Counted from the first letter of the stretch, positions 6,247-15,011 are shown. The stretch is 21,315 nucleotides of DNA from CBDULQ01 sp965368115 (GCA_965368115.1 CBDULQ010000031.1:1-21315), one strand, 5' to 3'. Notes: generated by a model not told the origin, from the letters alone. Made by a program: numbers and translations.

Positions 6247-6827
6247 TGATGACTGTTCAGCTAGAAGCATTGACCGAAGGCGTACGCCGCCACTTTCGTC
6301 ATGTTCATGAAACCCGCATGAAGGATATTCCCATCCTCAATCCCGCTTTGCAGGTGCAGACCGTGGGTTTCCAGCATACCGAAAACGGCTGCCTGGGCGT
6401 GTTGATTACCCCCTGGTTTATCAGCCTGATGCTCTTGCCCTGCGAGGGTGACGACTGGCATGATTTGACCGTGGGTAGCACACAGACACACTACTTCCCC
6501 TCCGGCGCCTTCGATTTCCTGCTCGCCTACGATGTGGCGATCGGGCGATACCAGACCTGTTCCCTGCTGTCGCCGGTGCTGGAAATGGAGGACCAGCCGG
6601 CCGCTGTCGCATTTGCCGAAGCGGCCCTGGAAGCGCTGATGGATCCGGCGAATAAGGAAACCCGCGAACAACAGCAATATAAAGGTCAGCCGCTGGAACA
6701 AAACACGGCAGCAGAAGCCGAACAGGCGGTCGTGGACGACGCAAATCCGGACCAGGGCTGTGATCGACGTAATTTTCTGCGTGGCCGTTTTCGCGACGGT
6801 CGTGCTGTTGAGAAGGAATCGGCGTGA
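6246..6827 (+). CDS. hupJ: Hydrogenase assembly chaperone HupJ (HybE family)
   Basis: This 193-residue cytoplasmic protein has the HybE/HupJ core GCLGVLITPWFISLMLLP (about residues 49-66), followed by the Y.FPSGAFDFL region and CSLLSPVLEM. HybE-type chaperones bind hydrogenase subunits and check Tat-dependent export. The C-terminus is a poorly conserved, Gln/Glu-rich linker ending in CDRRNFLRGRF (172-182), which looks like a Tat twin-arginine motif but is at the wrong end of the protein. The ATG at 6246 overlaps the hupI stop (TGATG) and has AGGA upstream; an alternative ATG is three bases further on and a TTG three bases earlier. It overlaps hupK by four bases. Confidence 0.9.
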   Translation: MMTVQLEALTEGVRRHFRHVHETRMKDIPILNPALQVQTVGFQHTENGCLGVLITPWFISLMLLPCEGDDWHDLTVGSTQTHYFPSGAFDFLLAYDVAIGRYQTCSLLSPVLEMEDQPAAVAFAEAALEALMDPANKETREQQQYKGQPLEQNTAAEAEQAVVDDANPDQGCDRRNFLRGRFRDGRAVEKESA

Positions 6828-8029
6828 ATTCTGCCACTGCCAATATCGAGGGCCACCTGAACATCTTCCTGGCGCCCGCCGCTGCGGAGGGCCGGGTGTC
6901 CATCGTATCCAGTCGACCGCTGACCCTGTGTCGGCTGTTCGAAGGACGCAGTGCAGCCGACACCCTGAAAACCATTCCCCTGCTGTTCAACATCTGCGGC
7001 CAGGCCCAGGGCATCGCCGCGGTACGCGCCTTCGAGTCGGCGCTGCAGACACCGGCGACCGAGGCGGTGGAAGCAGCCCGCGAAGACCTGAATCGGCTGG
7101 AAATGCTACGCGAACACCTGTTCCGCATTCTCGCCGACTGGCCGCAATATTATGGTCAGCTGCCGGATCATGCATTGCTGGCCGGCCTGGTCTCCCGTAT
7201 CAATCGGCTGCGCAACGCCATCGATCCGGACCACCGCCTGTTGACTCAGCCGGGCCTGCACAACACCCGCCCTCTGGCCGCAGCGGTACAGGAGCAAATG
7301 CAGGCAATCCGCGACATTCTGCACCATACTTTATATATGACCGACCCCGTGACCTGGTTGCAGTACAACGCCACCCAGCTGATGGACTGGATCGACAGCC
7401 GGGATACGCCATTCACACGCCTGTTACGCCATGTGCGCGAACAGGGCTGGCAGTCACTGGGGGCGGCGGACACCGCGGCACTGCCGGAACTCGATTGCAC
7501 GCGCCTGCTGGCGCAGCTCGACCACAAGCAGGCCGATGATTTCATTGCCAATCCGCGCTGGGACGAAACCGTTTACGAAACCGGCGCCTATGCGCGGCAT
7601 CTGCAGCATCCCCTGCTGCGCTCGGTCGTCGCCAGTAGCGGCCCGGGATTACTGGCGCGCCTGGTGGCGCGTATCATCGAAATCGCCGATCTGTTCAATA
7701 ATATGGATATCCCGAACCATCCGCATCAGGCCACATTCAGTGACGGCCTGAGCCAGCTGGAAGCTGCTCGGGGCCGGCTCTGCCATCGCGTGCAGATCGA
7801 CGGGCAACAGGTGACCCGGTATCAGATCCTGGCGCCCACGGAATGGAATTTCTCCACTCAGGGACCGGTGGTCCAGGCGCTCAGCCAGGTCGCACGGGAC
7901 AAGGGAACACTATTGCACGCACAGGCCAGTCTGCTGATCCACGCCATCGATCCCTGCGTCGGGTTTTCGCTGCACATCGATCACCAGGACCCGGTCATCG
8001 ATCCACAGGGAGATCTGCATCATGCATGA
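6824..8029 (+). CDS. hupK: HupK, degenerate large-subunit-like scaffold
   Basis: This 401-residue protein resembles a hydrogenase large subunit that has lost metal-binding residues. The first motif reads NICGQAQG (residues 56-63) instead of RICGxCxxxH, keeping one cysteine. The last reads DPCVGFSLH instead of DPCxxCxxH, keeping one cysteine and the histidine. The LAPTEWNFS segment before it is the counterpart of the PTTWN segment in HupL. There is no cleavable tail of the usual type. Family knowledge: HupK, with HupF, is proposed as a scaffold that hands Fe(CN)2CO to HupL. The GTG start at 6824 overlaps the hupJ stop (GTGA) and is preceded by AGAAGGA. It overlaps hypA by eight bases. Confidence 0.92.
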   Translation: MNSATANIEGHLNIFLAPAAAEGRVSIVSSRPLTLCRLFEGRSAADTLKTIPLLFNICGQAQGIAAVRAFESALQTPATEAVEAAREDLNRLEMLREHLFRILADWPQYYGQLPDHALLAGLVSRINRLRNAIDPDHRLLTQPGLHNTRPLAAAVQEQMQAIRDILHHTLYMTDPVTWLQYNATQLMDWIDSRDTPFTRLLRHVREQGWQSLGAADTAALPELDCTRLLAQLDHKQADDFIANPRWDETVYETGAYARHLQHPLLRSVVASSGPGLLARLVARIIEIADLFNNMDIPNHPHQATFSDGLSQLEAARGRLCHRVQIDGQQVTRYQILAPTEWNFSTQGPVVQALSQVARDKGTLLHAQASLLIHAIDPCVGFSLHIDHQDPVIDPQGDLHHA

Positions 8030-8363
8030 AATGTCCCTGTGTGAAGGTATTGTCCAGATCCTCGAAGACCAGGCCCGGGCCCAGCAGTACAGCAAGGTGA
8101 AAACCGTCTGGGTGGAAATCGGCAGCCTGGCCCATGTCGATCCGGATGCGCTGCTGTTCAGTTACGACCTGGTGTGTAAAAACACCCTGGCGGAAGGCAG
8201 CACACTGGAAATCATCCACCAGCCGGCCACCGCCTGGTGTATGCAATGCGCGGAAAACATCAGTATCGAACAACGGTATGACCCCTGCCCGAAATGCGGC
8301 GGACATCAGTTACAGGTCACCAGCGGTGACGACATGCGAATCAAAGAACTGGAGGTAGAGTAA
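8022..8363 (+). CDS. hypA: Nickel metallochaperone HypA
   Basis: This 113-residue protein begins MHEMSLCEGI, with the nickel ligand H2 and the family start motif. The structural zinc site is formed by C73-MQ-C76 and C89-PK-C92. HypA works with HypB to insert Ni2+ into the large-subunit precursor after the iron group is in place. The ATG at 8022 lies within the end of hupK (eight-base overlap), and the stop shares one base with the hypB start (TAATG), consistent with translational coupling. Confidence 0.97.
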   Translation: MHEMSLCEGIVQILEDQARAQQYSKVKTVWVEIGSLAHVDPDALLFSYDLVCKNTLAEGSTLEIIHQPATAWCMQCAENISIEQRYDPCPKCGGHQLQVTSGDDMRIKELEVE

Positions 8364-9337
8364 TGTGCACAGTATGCGGTTGCGGTGACGGCGAAACCCG
8401 TATCGAGGGTCATGACGATCACCATCACAAACACGATCACGAGCATGATCACCAGCATGCGCACGACCACCAGCATGCCCATGACCATGATCATGATCAT
8501 GATCACGACCACCATCACCACCATGACCATGCTCATCATCACGATCATGAGCATCATCAGCACGGCCATGACCATCACTACGGTCACGGCCCGGCCCGCG
8601 CCCATGCCCCCGGTATGAGCCAGACCCGCATGGTGCAGATCGAACAGGATATTCTCAGCAAGAACAACCAGTACGCCGATGCGAATCGTCAGCGACTGGC
8701 CGACCAGGGTATCCTGGCGCTGAACCTGGTCTCCAGTCCCGGTTCCGGCAAGACCACCCTGCTCACCCGCACGCTCGAGGATCTGAGCAAGCAACTGAAG
8801 CTGGGTGTCATCGAAGGCGACCAGGAAACCAGTAACGACGCGGATCGCATTCGCGCCACCGGCGTACCGGCCATCCAGATTAACACCGGCAAGGGCTGTC
8901 ACCTGGACGCCCATCAGATCGGTCACGCACTGCAAAGCCTGGAACCGGAAGACGGTTCGGTGCTGTTCATCGAGAACGTCGGCAACCTGGTCTGCCCGGC
9001 CGGTTTCGATCTGGGTGAGGCCCACAAGGTGGCAATACTGTCGGTCACCGAAGGCGAAGACAAGCCCATCAAATATCCGGAGATGTTCCATGCCGCCGAC
9101 CTGATGTTGTTGAACAAGGTCGACCTGTTGCCCTATCTGCAATTCGACGTGGAAAAATGCATGGCCTACGCACGCCAGGTGAATCCCGGCCTGCAGATAT
9201 TCCAGGTCTCGGCCACTACCGGCCAGGGCATGCAGCAATGGTATGAATGGATCCGTCTGTCACGCCATACCCGACTGATCGGTCACCCGGTCATGAATGC
9301 ACAGGATGCGCAAACCGAAGAGGCTAATCGCGCATGA
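8363..9337 (+). CDS. hypB: Nickel-storing GTPase HypB with long histidine-rich region
   Basis: This 324-residue SIMIBI GTPase drives nickel insertion. It begins MCTVCGCG, the high-affinity Ni site (C2, C5, C7). Residues 17-82 contain 35 histidines alternating with Asp, Glu, Gln and Ala, a nickel-storage segment. The GTPase core follows: P-loop SSPGSGKTT at 123-131, GDQETSNDADR after it, the metal site GKGCHLD, ENVGNLVCPA, and the NKVD guanine-specificity motif. The DNA of the His tract is a near-repeat of CAT/CAC and GAT/GAC codons. It overlaps hypA by one base and hupR by four (ATGA). Confidence 0.97.
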   Translation: MCTVCGCGDGETRIEGHDDHHHKHDHEHDHQHAHDHQHAHDHDHDHDHDHHHHHDHAHHHDHEHHQHGHDHHYGHGPARAHAPGMSQTRMVQIEQDILSKNNQYADANRQRLADQGILALNLVSSPGSGKTTLLTRTLEDLSKQLKLGVIEGDQETSNDADRIRATGVPAIQINTGKGCHLDAHQIGHALQSLEPEDGSVLFIENVGNLVCPAGFDLGEAHKVAILSVTEGEDKPIKYPEMFHAADLMLLNKVDLLPYLQFDVEKCMAYARQVNPGLQIFQVSATTGQGMQQWYEWIRLSRHTRLIGHPVMNAQDAQTEEANRA

Positions 9338-10818
9338 ACAGCAAGCTACCCACGGTGCTGGTGATCGATGATGAACCACGGTCACTGGAAACCCTGCGGC
9401 GCACGTTAGAAGAAGAATTTGAAGTCCTCACCGCGGAAAGCGCGGAGCAGGCTGAGCAGATTCTGGAACTGGAACGCATCCAGGCCATTCTCTGTGATCA
9501 GCGCATGCCCGGCGAATCCGGCGTCGAATTCCTGAGTCGGGTTCGCGAACGCTGGCCGGAAGTGATCCGCATTATTATTTCCGGTTACACCGATGCCGGC
9601 GACCTGGTGGAAGCGATCAACCAGGCTGGCATCTATCAATACATCAGCAAGCCCTGGCACCCGGAAAAACTGTTGCTGAAATTGCGCAACGCCATCGACC
9701 TGTTTCACCTGCAACGACAGAATTCATTACTGGCCAGCGAACTGCGCCTGAGTTCCGATACCCTGGCCGACGACCTTAAAGAAAAACGCGAACGCCTGCA
9801 GCAGACCTACAATGCTAACGACGGCATCGTGCGCAGCGACAGCAGTCCGATGAACGAGATCTGCGAAATGATCGGCCGCGTTGCACCTTACGATGTCAAC
9901 GTACTGATCAGTGGCGAATCCGGAACCGGCAAAGAACTGGTGGCACGCGCCATTCATTACAACAGCACGCGACGTGACGGTCCCTTCGTAGCGGAGAACT
10001 GCGGCGCCATGCCCGACGAGTTGCTGGAAAGCGAACTGTTCGGACATAAACGCGGCGCCTTTACCGGCGCCAGTGAAGAACGCATCGGCCTGTTCGAACT
10101 GGCCGACGGCGGCACCGTGTTTCTCGACGAGATTGGTGAAATCTCGCCCGCCTTCCAGGTCAAACTGCTGCGTGTATTGCAGGAAGGCGAAGTCCGCCCC
10201 GTCGGCAGTAACAAACGCCGCAGCGTCAATGTGCGTGTGGTGGCCGCCACTAACCGCGACCTGGAAGCCGAAGTGCGCGCCGGCAATTTTCGCCAGGATC
10301 TATATTACCGTATCGCCACTTTCACCATCGGCCTGCCGCCGCTGCGTGAGCGCAAAAACGATATCGCCCTGCTCGCCCACAACCTGTTACAGGGTTTACA
10401 GAAACAACTCGGTAAAGATGCGCGCGGCGTCAGTCGCGAAGCCATCGACTGCCTGGAAAATTATCACTGGCCCGGTAACGTACGGGAATTGCAGAACGAG
10501 TTGAAGCGCATGCTGGTGCTGGCGCAGGGCGACGAGTTGGGTGCTGATCTGTTATCGCCGCATATCCTGCAGGGCGCGCAGGAAGAACAGACCGAAGACA
10601 TGAGCATCATTCGCCAGACCGAAGGCAGTCTCAAGGAACGCCTGGATGCGCTGGAAGCCCGCATCATCAAGGAAACCCTGATTCGTCACCGCTGGAACAA
10701 AACGCGCGCTTCGGAAGAACTCGGCCTGTCGCGGGTCGGTTTGCGCAGTAAACTGGAACGTTACGGTCTGGAAAAAATCGACGGTATGGAATCCCTTGAA
10801 GCGAGGACTCGGAGCTAA
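9334..10818 (+). CDS. hupR: Sigma-54-dependent response regulator HupR
   Basis: This 494-residue NtrC-type activator has three parts. A receiver domain (about 1-120) has D12, D13, the phosphate acceptor D55 in CDQRMPG, and the Lys of SKPWHP. The AAA+ domain (about 165-400) has Walker A GESGTGKE at 194-201, an intact GAFTGA loop at 241-246, Walker B GGTVFLDEIGE and the arginine-finger region. A Fis-type helix-turn-helix ends the protein (about 450-487, WNKTRASEELGLSRVGLRSKL). Family knowledge: HupR activates hydrogenase genes in the unphosphorylated state and is switched off by HupT phosphorylation. The intact GAFTGA fits the -24/-12 promoters at 3273-3290 and 3671-3687. It overlaps hypB by four bases. 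Confidence 0.95.
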   Translation: MNSKLPTVLVIDDEPRSLETLRRTLEEEFEVLTAESAEQAEQILELERIQAILCDQRMPGESGVEFLSRVRERWPEVIRIIISGYTDAGDLVEAINQAGIYQYISKPWHPEKLLLKLRNAIDLFHLQRQNSLLASELRLSSDTLADDLKEKRERLQQTYNANDGIVRSDSSPMNEICEMIGRVAPYDVNVLISGESGTGKELVARAIHYNSTRRDGPFVAENCGAMPDELLESELFGHKRGAFTGASEERIGLFELADGGTVFLDEIGEISPAFQVKLLRVLQEGEVRPVGSNKRRSVNVRVVAATNRDLEAEVRAGNFRQDLYYRIATFTIGLPPLRERKNDIALLAHNLLQGLQKQLGKDARGVSREAIDCLENYHWPGNVRELQNELKRMLVLAQGDELGADLLSPHILQGAQEEQTEDMSIIRQTEGSLKERLDALEARIIKETLIRHRWNKTRASEELGLSRVGLRSKLERYGLEKIDGMESLEARTRS

Positions 10819-10820
10819 GC

Positions 10821-12194
10821 ATGACCAACACCGGTAGCGAATGGAATGACGACAGCATGCGCATGATCCTGGAACGGGTCGGCGAATCGAACAACGGTAT
10901 CACCGATGAAACCGCGTGGATCGAAGTCATTCAGCGCATGGACAGCATCTACAGCGACATCGTGCGTTACCAGGTGGAACTCGAAGAAAAGAACGCCGGC
11001 CTGGAAGAAGCTCAGAGCTTTATCCACAGTGTGATTTCATCGATGAGCGATATTCTCATCGTCGCCGATACCTATGGCCGCATCCAGCAGGTGAACCGCG
11101 CCCTGGAAGATCTCATTGGGCGCACCCTGGACGATATCAAGGGTCAGCATCTATCGACTCTGTTCACGCCGGAATATGCACCGATGGCGGAAGATTTCGC
11201 CGAACACATTCGTGCCAATACCATTACCGATTGCGAAATCGACCTGGTCGATGCCTCAGGTCAGGCGACGCCGATCGCCATCAACTGCACACCGAGATAC
11301 GATCACGACGGCCGCAGTTCCGGCCTGGTGATTACCGGCCGTCCACTGGGCGAGCTGCAGCGTGCGTACGACGACATGCGCAATGCGCACCAGCAATTGA
11401 AAGCGGCCCAGCAACAACTGGTGCAATCGGAAAAAATGGCCTCGCTGGGTCAACTGGTGGCCGGCGTCGCACACGAGCTGAACAACCCGATCAGTTTTGT
11501 ATTCGGCAACATGCATGCATTGATGCGCTACGAAAAACGCCTGGGCAAATACATGACCGCCATTCATGATCCCAATATCAGCGAATGCGAGCGCGACGAA
11601 CTGCGCAAGGATCTTAAAATCGATCGTCTGCTACAGGACATCGCCCCGCTCATCGAAGGTTCGCTGGAAGGCGCCGAACGCATCAGCGAAATCGTCGAAG
11701 ACCTGCGTCGTTTCTCGACACCGAACCAGCAACAGCTGCAGGCCTTCGAACTGAGTCGCGTTATTCGCACCGCAACCGACTGGGTGGTCAAAGCACAACG
11801 GGAACGCCCGGAAGTCGATATCGACCTGCCCGACGTCATCAACATCACCGGTTACGAAGGTTATGTGCACCAGATTCTGGTCAACCTGGTCCAGAATGCA
11901 TCCGATGCGGTCGAGAAACAGCCGCAGCCGCACATCTGGATTACCTCGGGTCGCAGCAACGGCGACGTATGGATCAAGGTGCGCGACAACGGACCAGGCA
12001 TCAGGCCCGATGACCTGTTACGTATATTCGATCCCTTCTATACCACCAAGGCGGTCGGTAAAGGCACGGGACTTGGCCTATATATCAGTTATAACCTGGC
12101 GACCGATCAATGCGGCGGCAAACTGAAAGCCGAAAACCACCCGGATGGCGGCGCGGTATTTACCCTCAGTTTGCCCATCGAGGTAACACCATGA
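10821..12194 (+). CDS. hupT: H2-responsive sensor histidine kinase HupT
   Basis: This 457-residue soluble kinase has no membrane segment. A PAS domain spans about residues 67-175, followed by a Gln-rich helical linker (EKMASLGQLVAG at its end). The phospho-acceptor H218 lies in VAHELNNPISF. The ATPase domain shows the N box NLVQNASDAV (from N355), DNGPGI, FDPFYTTK and GKGTGLGLYIS. It is proposed to respond to the HupUV complex rather than to bind H2 itself, and to phosphorylate D55 of HupR. GGAGC lies upstream of the ATG, two bases after hupR; the 3' end overlaps hupU (ATGA). Confidence 0.94.
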   Translation: MTNTGSEWNDDSMRMILERVGESNNGITDETAWIEVIQRMDSIYSDIVRYQVELEEKNAGLEEAQSFIHSVISSMSDILIVADTYGRIQQVNRALEDLIGRTLDDIKGQHLSTLFTPEYAPMAEDFAEHIRANTITDCEIDLVDASGQATPIAINCTPRYDHDGRSSGLVITGRPLGELQRAYDDMRNAHQQLKAAQQQLVQSEKMASLGQLVAGVAHELNNPISFVFGNMHALMRYEKRLGKYMTAIHDPNISECERDELRKDLKIDRLLQDIAPLIEGSLEGAERISEIVEDLRRFSTPNQQQLQAFELSRVIRTATDWVVKAQRERPEVDIDLPDVINITGYEGYVHQILVNLVQNASDAVEKQPQPHIWITSGRSNGDVWIKVRDNGPGIRPDDLLRIFDPFYTTKAVGKGTGLGLYISYNLATDQCGGKLKAENHPDGGAVFTLSLPIEVTP

Positions 12195-13201
12195 ATACTC
12201 CATTTCGCGTTTTATGGCTCCAGTCCGGCGGTTGCGGTGGTTGCAGCCTGTCTCTGCTGAATGCCGAATCTCCGGACCTCTACACCACCCTGGAAATGGG
12301 TGGCGTTGAAATACTCTGGCACCCGTCACTGAGTGAAGCGTCAGGGGAAGAATTTATCGCATTACTGAATCGTATTCTGGATGGCGAACAACCACTCGAT
12401 GCACTGTGCCTGGAAGGTTCCGTCATGCAGGGACCGAACGGGACCGGTCGTTTTCATATGCTGGCCGGTACCGGTCAGTCGATGATGGAATGGATTCGCC
12501 AGCTGGCGGAAAAAGCACGCTATACCATCGCCATCGGTAGCTGTGCCGCATTTGGCGGCATCACCTCCGGCGGTGACAATCACGTGGAAGCCTGCGGCCT
12601 GCAATACGACGGTTCGGTTCAGGGCGGTTTACTGGGTAAGGACTGGTCCAGCGACGGTGGCCTGCCGGTGATCAACATTGCCGGCTGCCCGACTCATCCC
12701 GGCTGGGTCACCGACACCCTGCTGCAACTGGCACAGAATGAATTCGGTGCAGCGGATATGGACGAGTACCGGCGACCGACCAGTTACACCAACCACCTGG
12801 TGCATCACGGTTGCGTGCGCAACGAGTTCTATGAATTCAAGGCCAGCGCGGAGCGCCCTTCCGACCAGGGTTGCATGATGGAACACATGGGCTGTCTCGG
12901 CACCCAGGCCCATGCCGACTGTAACCGTCGTCCCTGGAACGGTGAGGGTTCCTGTATTCGCGGCGGCTATGCCTGCATCAACTGCACCGCGCCGGAGTTT
13001 GAAAGCCCCGGACACACCTTTGCCAGTACCCCCAAGGTTGCCGGCATTCCCATCGGCCTGCCGGCCGACATGCCCAAGGCCTGGTTTGTGGCACTGGCTT
13101 CGATTTCCAAAGCGGCGACCCCAAAACGTTTACGTGAAAACGCGGTTGCCGATCATATTGTCGTACCCCCTTCGATAACGATAAAAAGCGACAAAAAATA
13201 G
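12191..13201 (+). CDS. hupU: Sensor hydrogenase small subunit HupU (HoxB type)
   Basis: This 336-residue small subunit of the cytoplasmic H2 sensor (group 2b) has no Tat signal: it starts with the mature-type segment LQSGGCGGCS, giving cluster ligands C15 and C18. Further ligands are in GSCAAFGG, IAGCPTHPG, HHGC, QGCMMEHMGC and CINCTAPEF. The proximal-cluster region has the plain four-cysteine pattern, without the two extra cysteines found in HupS. No C-terminal membrane helix is present. I chose the ATG at 12191: GAGGTAACACC precedes it, it overlaps the hupT stop by four bases, and it gives the HupU/HoxB N-terminus. The gap to hupV is 12 bases and contains GGGAG. Confidence 0.95.
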   Translation: MNTPFRVLWLQSGGCGGCSLSLLNAESPDLYTTLEMGGVEILWHPSLSEASGEEFIALLNRILDGEQPLDALCLEGSVMQGPNGTGRFHMLAGTGQSMMEWIRQLAEKARYTIAIGSCAAFGGITSGGDNHVEACGLQYDGSVQGGLLGKDWSSDGGLPVINIAGCPTHPGWVTDTLLQLAQNEFGAADMDEYRRPTSYTNHLVHHGCVRNEFYEFKASAERPSDQGCMMEHMGCLGTQAHADCNRRPWNGEGSCIRGGYACINCTAPEFESPGHTFASTPKVAGIPIGLPADMPKAWFVALASISKAATPKRLRENAVADHIVVPPSITIKSDKK

Positions 13202-13213
13202 GGAGCCTGCTCA

Positions 13214-14701
13214 ATGAGCAACAATGAAAATACCCGGCGTATCCTCGGTCCGTTCAATCGGGTCGAAGGCGACCTGGAAGTCAAAGTGGATATATCCGCG
13301 GGACAGGTCACCGAAGCCTGGGTCAACGCACCGCTATACCGTGGCTTCGAGACCATCCTCGCCGGTAAGGATCCGCGCGATGCTCTGGTCTATACACCGC
13401 GCATCTGCGGCATCTGTTCGGTGTCCCAGTCGGTGGCTTCGTCACGTGCCATCGCCGCAGCCCAGGGCCTGGCCGCAACCGCCAACGGACGCCTGGCCAC
13501 CAACATTATTCTCGCCTGCGAAAACCTCGCGGATCACCTGTCACATTTCTATCTGTTCTTCATGCCGGATTTTGCCCGCGAAGTGTATAACGATCAGCCC
13601 TGGTACAACGACATCCGCCAGCGCTTCCAGGCACAACAGGGAGCCGCATCACTCGACGTGTTACCGCAACGCGCTGAATTTATGAAACTCACCGGTATTC
13701 TGGCCGGTAAGTGGCCGCACTCACTGGCACTGCAACCGGGCGGCACCACGCGCGCCATCGATTCACGGGAAAAGCTGCGCCTACAGGGTCTGATCATGGG
13801 ATTCCGTCGCTTTCTGGAAACCACCGTGTTCGGCGATAAACTGGAAAACATTCAGAACCTGACCAGCATCGATGCGTTGCTGGCCTGGCGCGACAATCAT
13901 CAACACTCGGACTTCGGCCGATTCCTGATGCTGGCGGACAGTTTACAACTGGATCAACTGGGCCGTGCCGGCGATAACTTTATGAGTTACGGTGCGTATC
14001 ATCTGGACGAACAGATTAGCGACGACATCAACCAGGATACCCACGCGTTTAAACCCGGCCTGTGGTGTAATGATCAACTGGAAACACTGGACCCGTCCCT
14101 GATCACCGAAGATATCAGCCACGCCTGGATGCGTGCGCAGCGCGAACCCAAACACCCGTCACAGGGCACGACCATGCCCGACGAAAACGCCAGCGGCGCT
14201 TACTCCTGGTGCAAGGCACCGCGTTACAACAAACGTGTCGTCGAGGTTGGCGCCCTGGCGCGACAGGTGATCGACGGTCATCCGCTGATTCGCGCACTGG
14301 TTGCCGAATCCGGCGGTAATGTTCAGAACCGTGTCATCGCCCGGCTGCTCGAGCTGGCGCGAGTATTACCATTGATGGAAATCTGGAACAAGGAAATCAA
14401 GCTGGGCGAAAGTTTCTGCGAAAGCGCACACATCCCCCGGGAAACACAGGGTATGGGCCTGGTCGAAGCGGCACGCGGCAGCCTCGGTCACTGGCTGGAT
14501 GTTCGCAACGGACTGATCCTGAATTATCAGATCATCGCACCAACCACCTGGAATTTTTCACCACGCGACGAAAACAATATTCCCGGTGCTCTGGAACGGG
14601 CACTGGTCGGAACTCCGGTTGATCGAAACGGGCAGGAATCGGTGGCGATTCAGCACATCGTGCGTTCTTTCGATCCCTGCATGGTTTGCACCGTGCACTA
14701 A
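13214..14701 (+). CDS. hupV: Sensor hydrogenase large subunit HupV (HoxC type)
   Basis: This 495-residue NiFe-binding subunit of the H2 sensor has its first cysteine motif as RICGICSVSQ (63-72), with Gln in place of the His found in HupL. The last motif, DPCMVCTVH (487-495), ends exactly at the histidine, so no tail has to be cleaved; both features are hallmarks of regulatory hydrogenases. I67 and F115 replace the Val and Leu of catalytic enzymes in the gas channel; bulky residues there are known to keep oxygen out in the Ralstonia RH. With HupU it should signal to HupT. The ATG is preceded by GGGAG. It is followed after 29 bases by hypC. Confidence 0.96.
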   Translation: MSNNENTRRILGPFNRVEGDLEVKVDISAGQVTEAWVNAPLYRGFETILAGKDPRDALVYTPRICGICSVSQSVASSRAIAAAQGLAATANGRLATNIILACENLADHLSHFYLFFMPDFAREVYNDQPWYNDIRQRFQAQQGAASLDVLPQRAEFMKLTGILAGKWPHSLALQPGGTTRAIDSREKLRLQGLIMGFRRFLETTVFGDKLENIQNLTSIDALLAWRDNHQHSDFGRFLMLADSLQLDQLGRAGDNFMSYGAYHLDEQISDDINQDTHAFKPGLWCNDQLETLDPSLITEDISHAWMRAQREPKHPSQGTTMPDENASGAYSWCKAPRYNKRVVEVGALARQVIDGHPLIRALVAESGGNVQNRVIARLLELARVLPLMEIWNKEIKLGESFCESAHIPRETQGMGLVEAARGSLGHWLDVRNGLILNYQIIAPTTWNFSPRDENNIPGALERALVGTPVDRNGQESVAIQHIVRSFDPCMVCTVH

Positions 14702-14730
14702 CCGACAACAGACTGAATCGAGGCTAGATC

Positions 14731-15009
14731 ATGTGCTTGGGTATTCCCGGACAAATTATTGAAATCACCGACACCGCCAATATGCTTGCCAAAGTCGATG
14801 TGGGCGGCGTCAAACGATCGGTCAACATCGCCTGCATTATCGATGCGGAACACAGCGCCGAACAATGTGTCGGCGACTGGGTGCTGGTCCATGTCGGTTT
14901 TGCCATGAGCCGTATCGACGAAGCGGAGGCACGGAAAACCATGGCGCTACTGGAAGAGCTGGGAGAGGCACAGGACGAACTCGCCGCCATGCAAAATTCC
15001 GGCGCGTAA
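14731..15009 (+). CDS. hypC: Hydrogenase maturation chaperone HypC
   Basis: This 92-residue protein starts MCLGIPGQI, with the essential Cys2 that carries the Fe(CN)2CO unit from HypD to the large subunit. The VDVGGVKRSVN and VGDWVLVHVGFAMSRID segments follow the standard HypC fold, and the C-terminal helix ends in an Ala/Glu-rich tail. It is the general HypC, distinct from the hupF paralogue at 4439. Upstream GAGGCTAGATC is a plausible ribosome site. Two bases separate it from the next gene. Confidence 0.96.
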   Translation: MCLGIPGQIIEITDTANMLAKVDVGGVKRSVNIACIIDAEHSAEQCVGDWVLVHVGFAMSRIDEAEARKTMALLEELGEAQDELAAMQNSGA

Positions 15010-15011
15010 CC

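Noticed and set aside
6889..7539. Alternative plus-strand frame overlapping the hupJ/hupK junction
   Set aside because: hupJ and hupK are both recognised and overlap by four bases in the normal operon style; the third frame is Arg/Pro-rich shadow.
8411..8600. Tandem-like CAT/GAT repeats considered as a CRISPR array or microsatellite
   Set aside because: They lie in frame inside hypB and encode its known histidine-rich nickel-storage region; there is no repeat-spacer structure.
8306..9238. A 310-codon minus-strand frame with a long Met/Val/Ile run resembling a membrane protein
   Set aside because: The hydrophobic run is simply the reverse complement of the CAY/GAY histidine tract of hypB.
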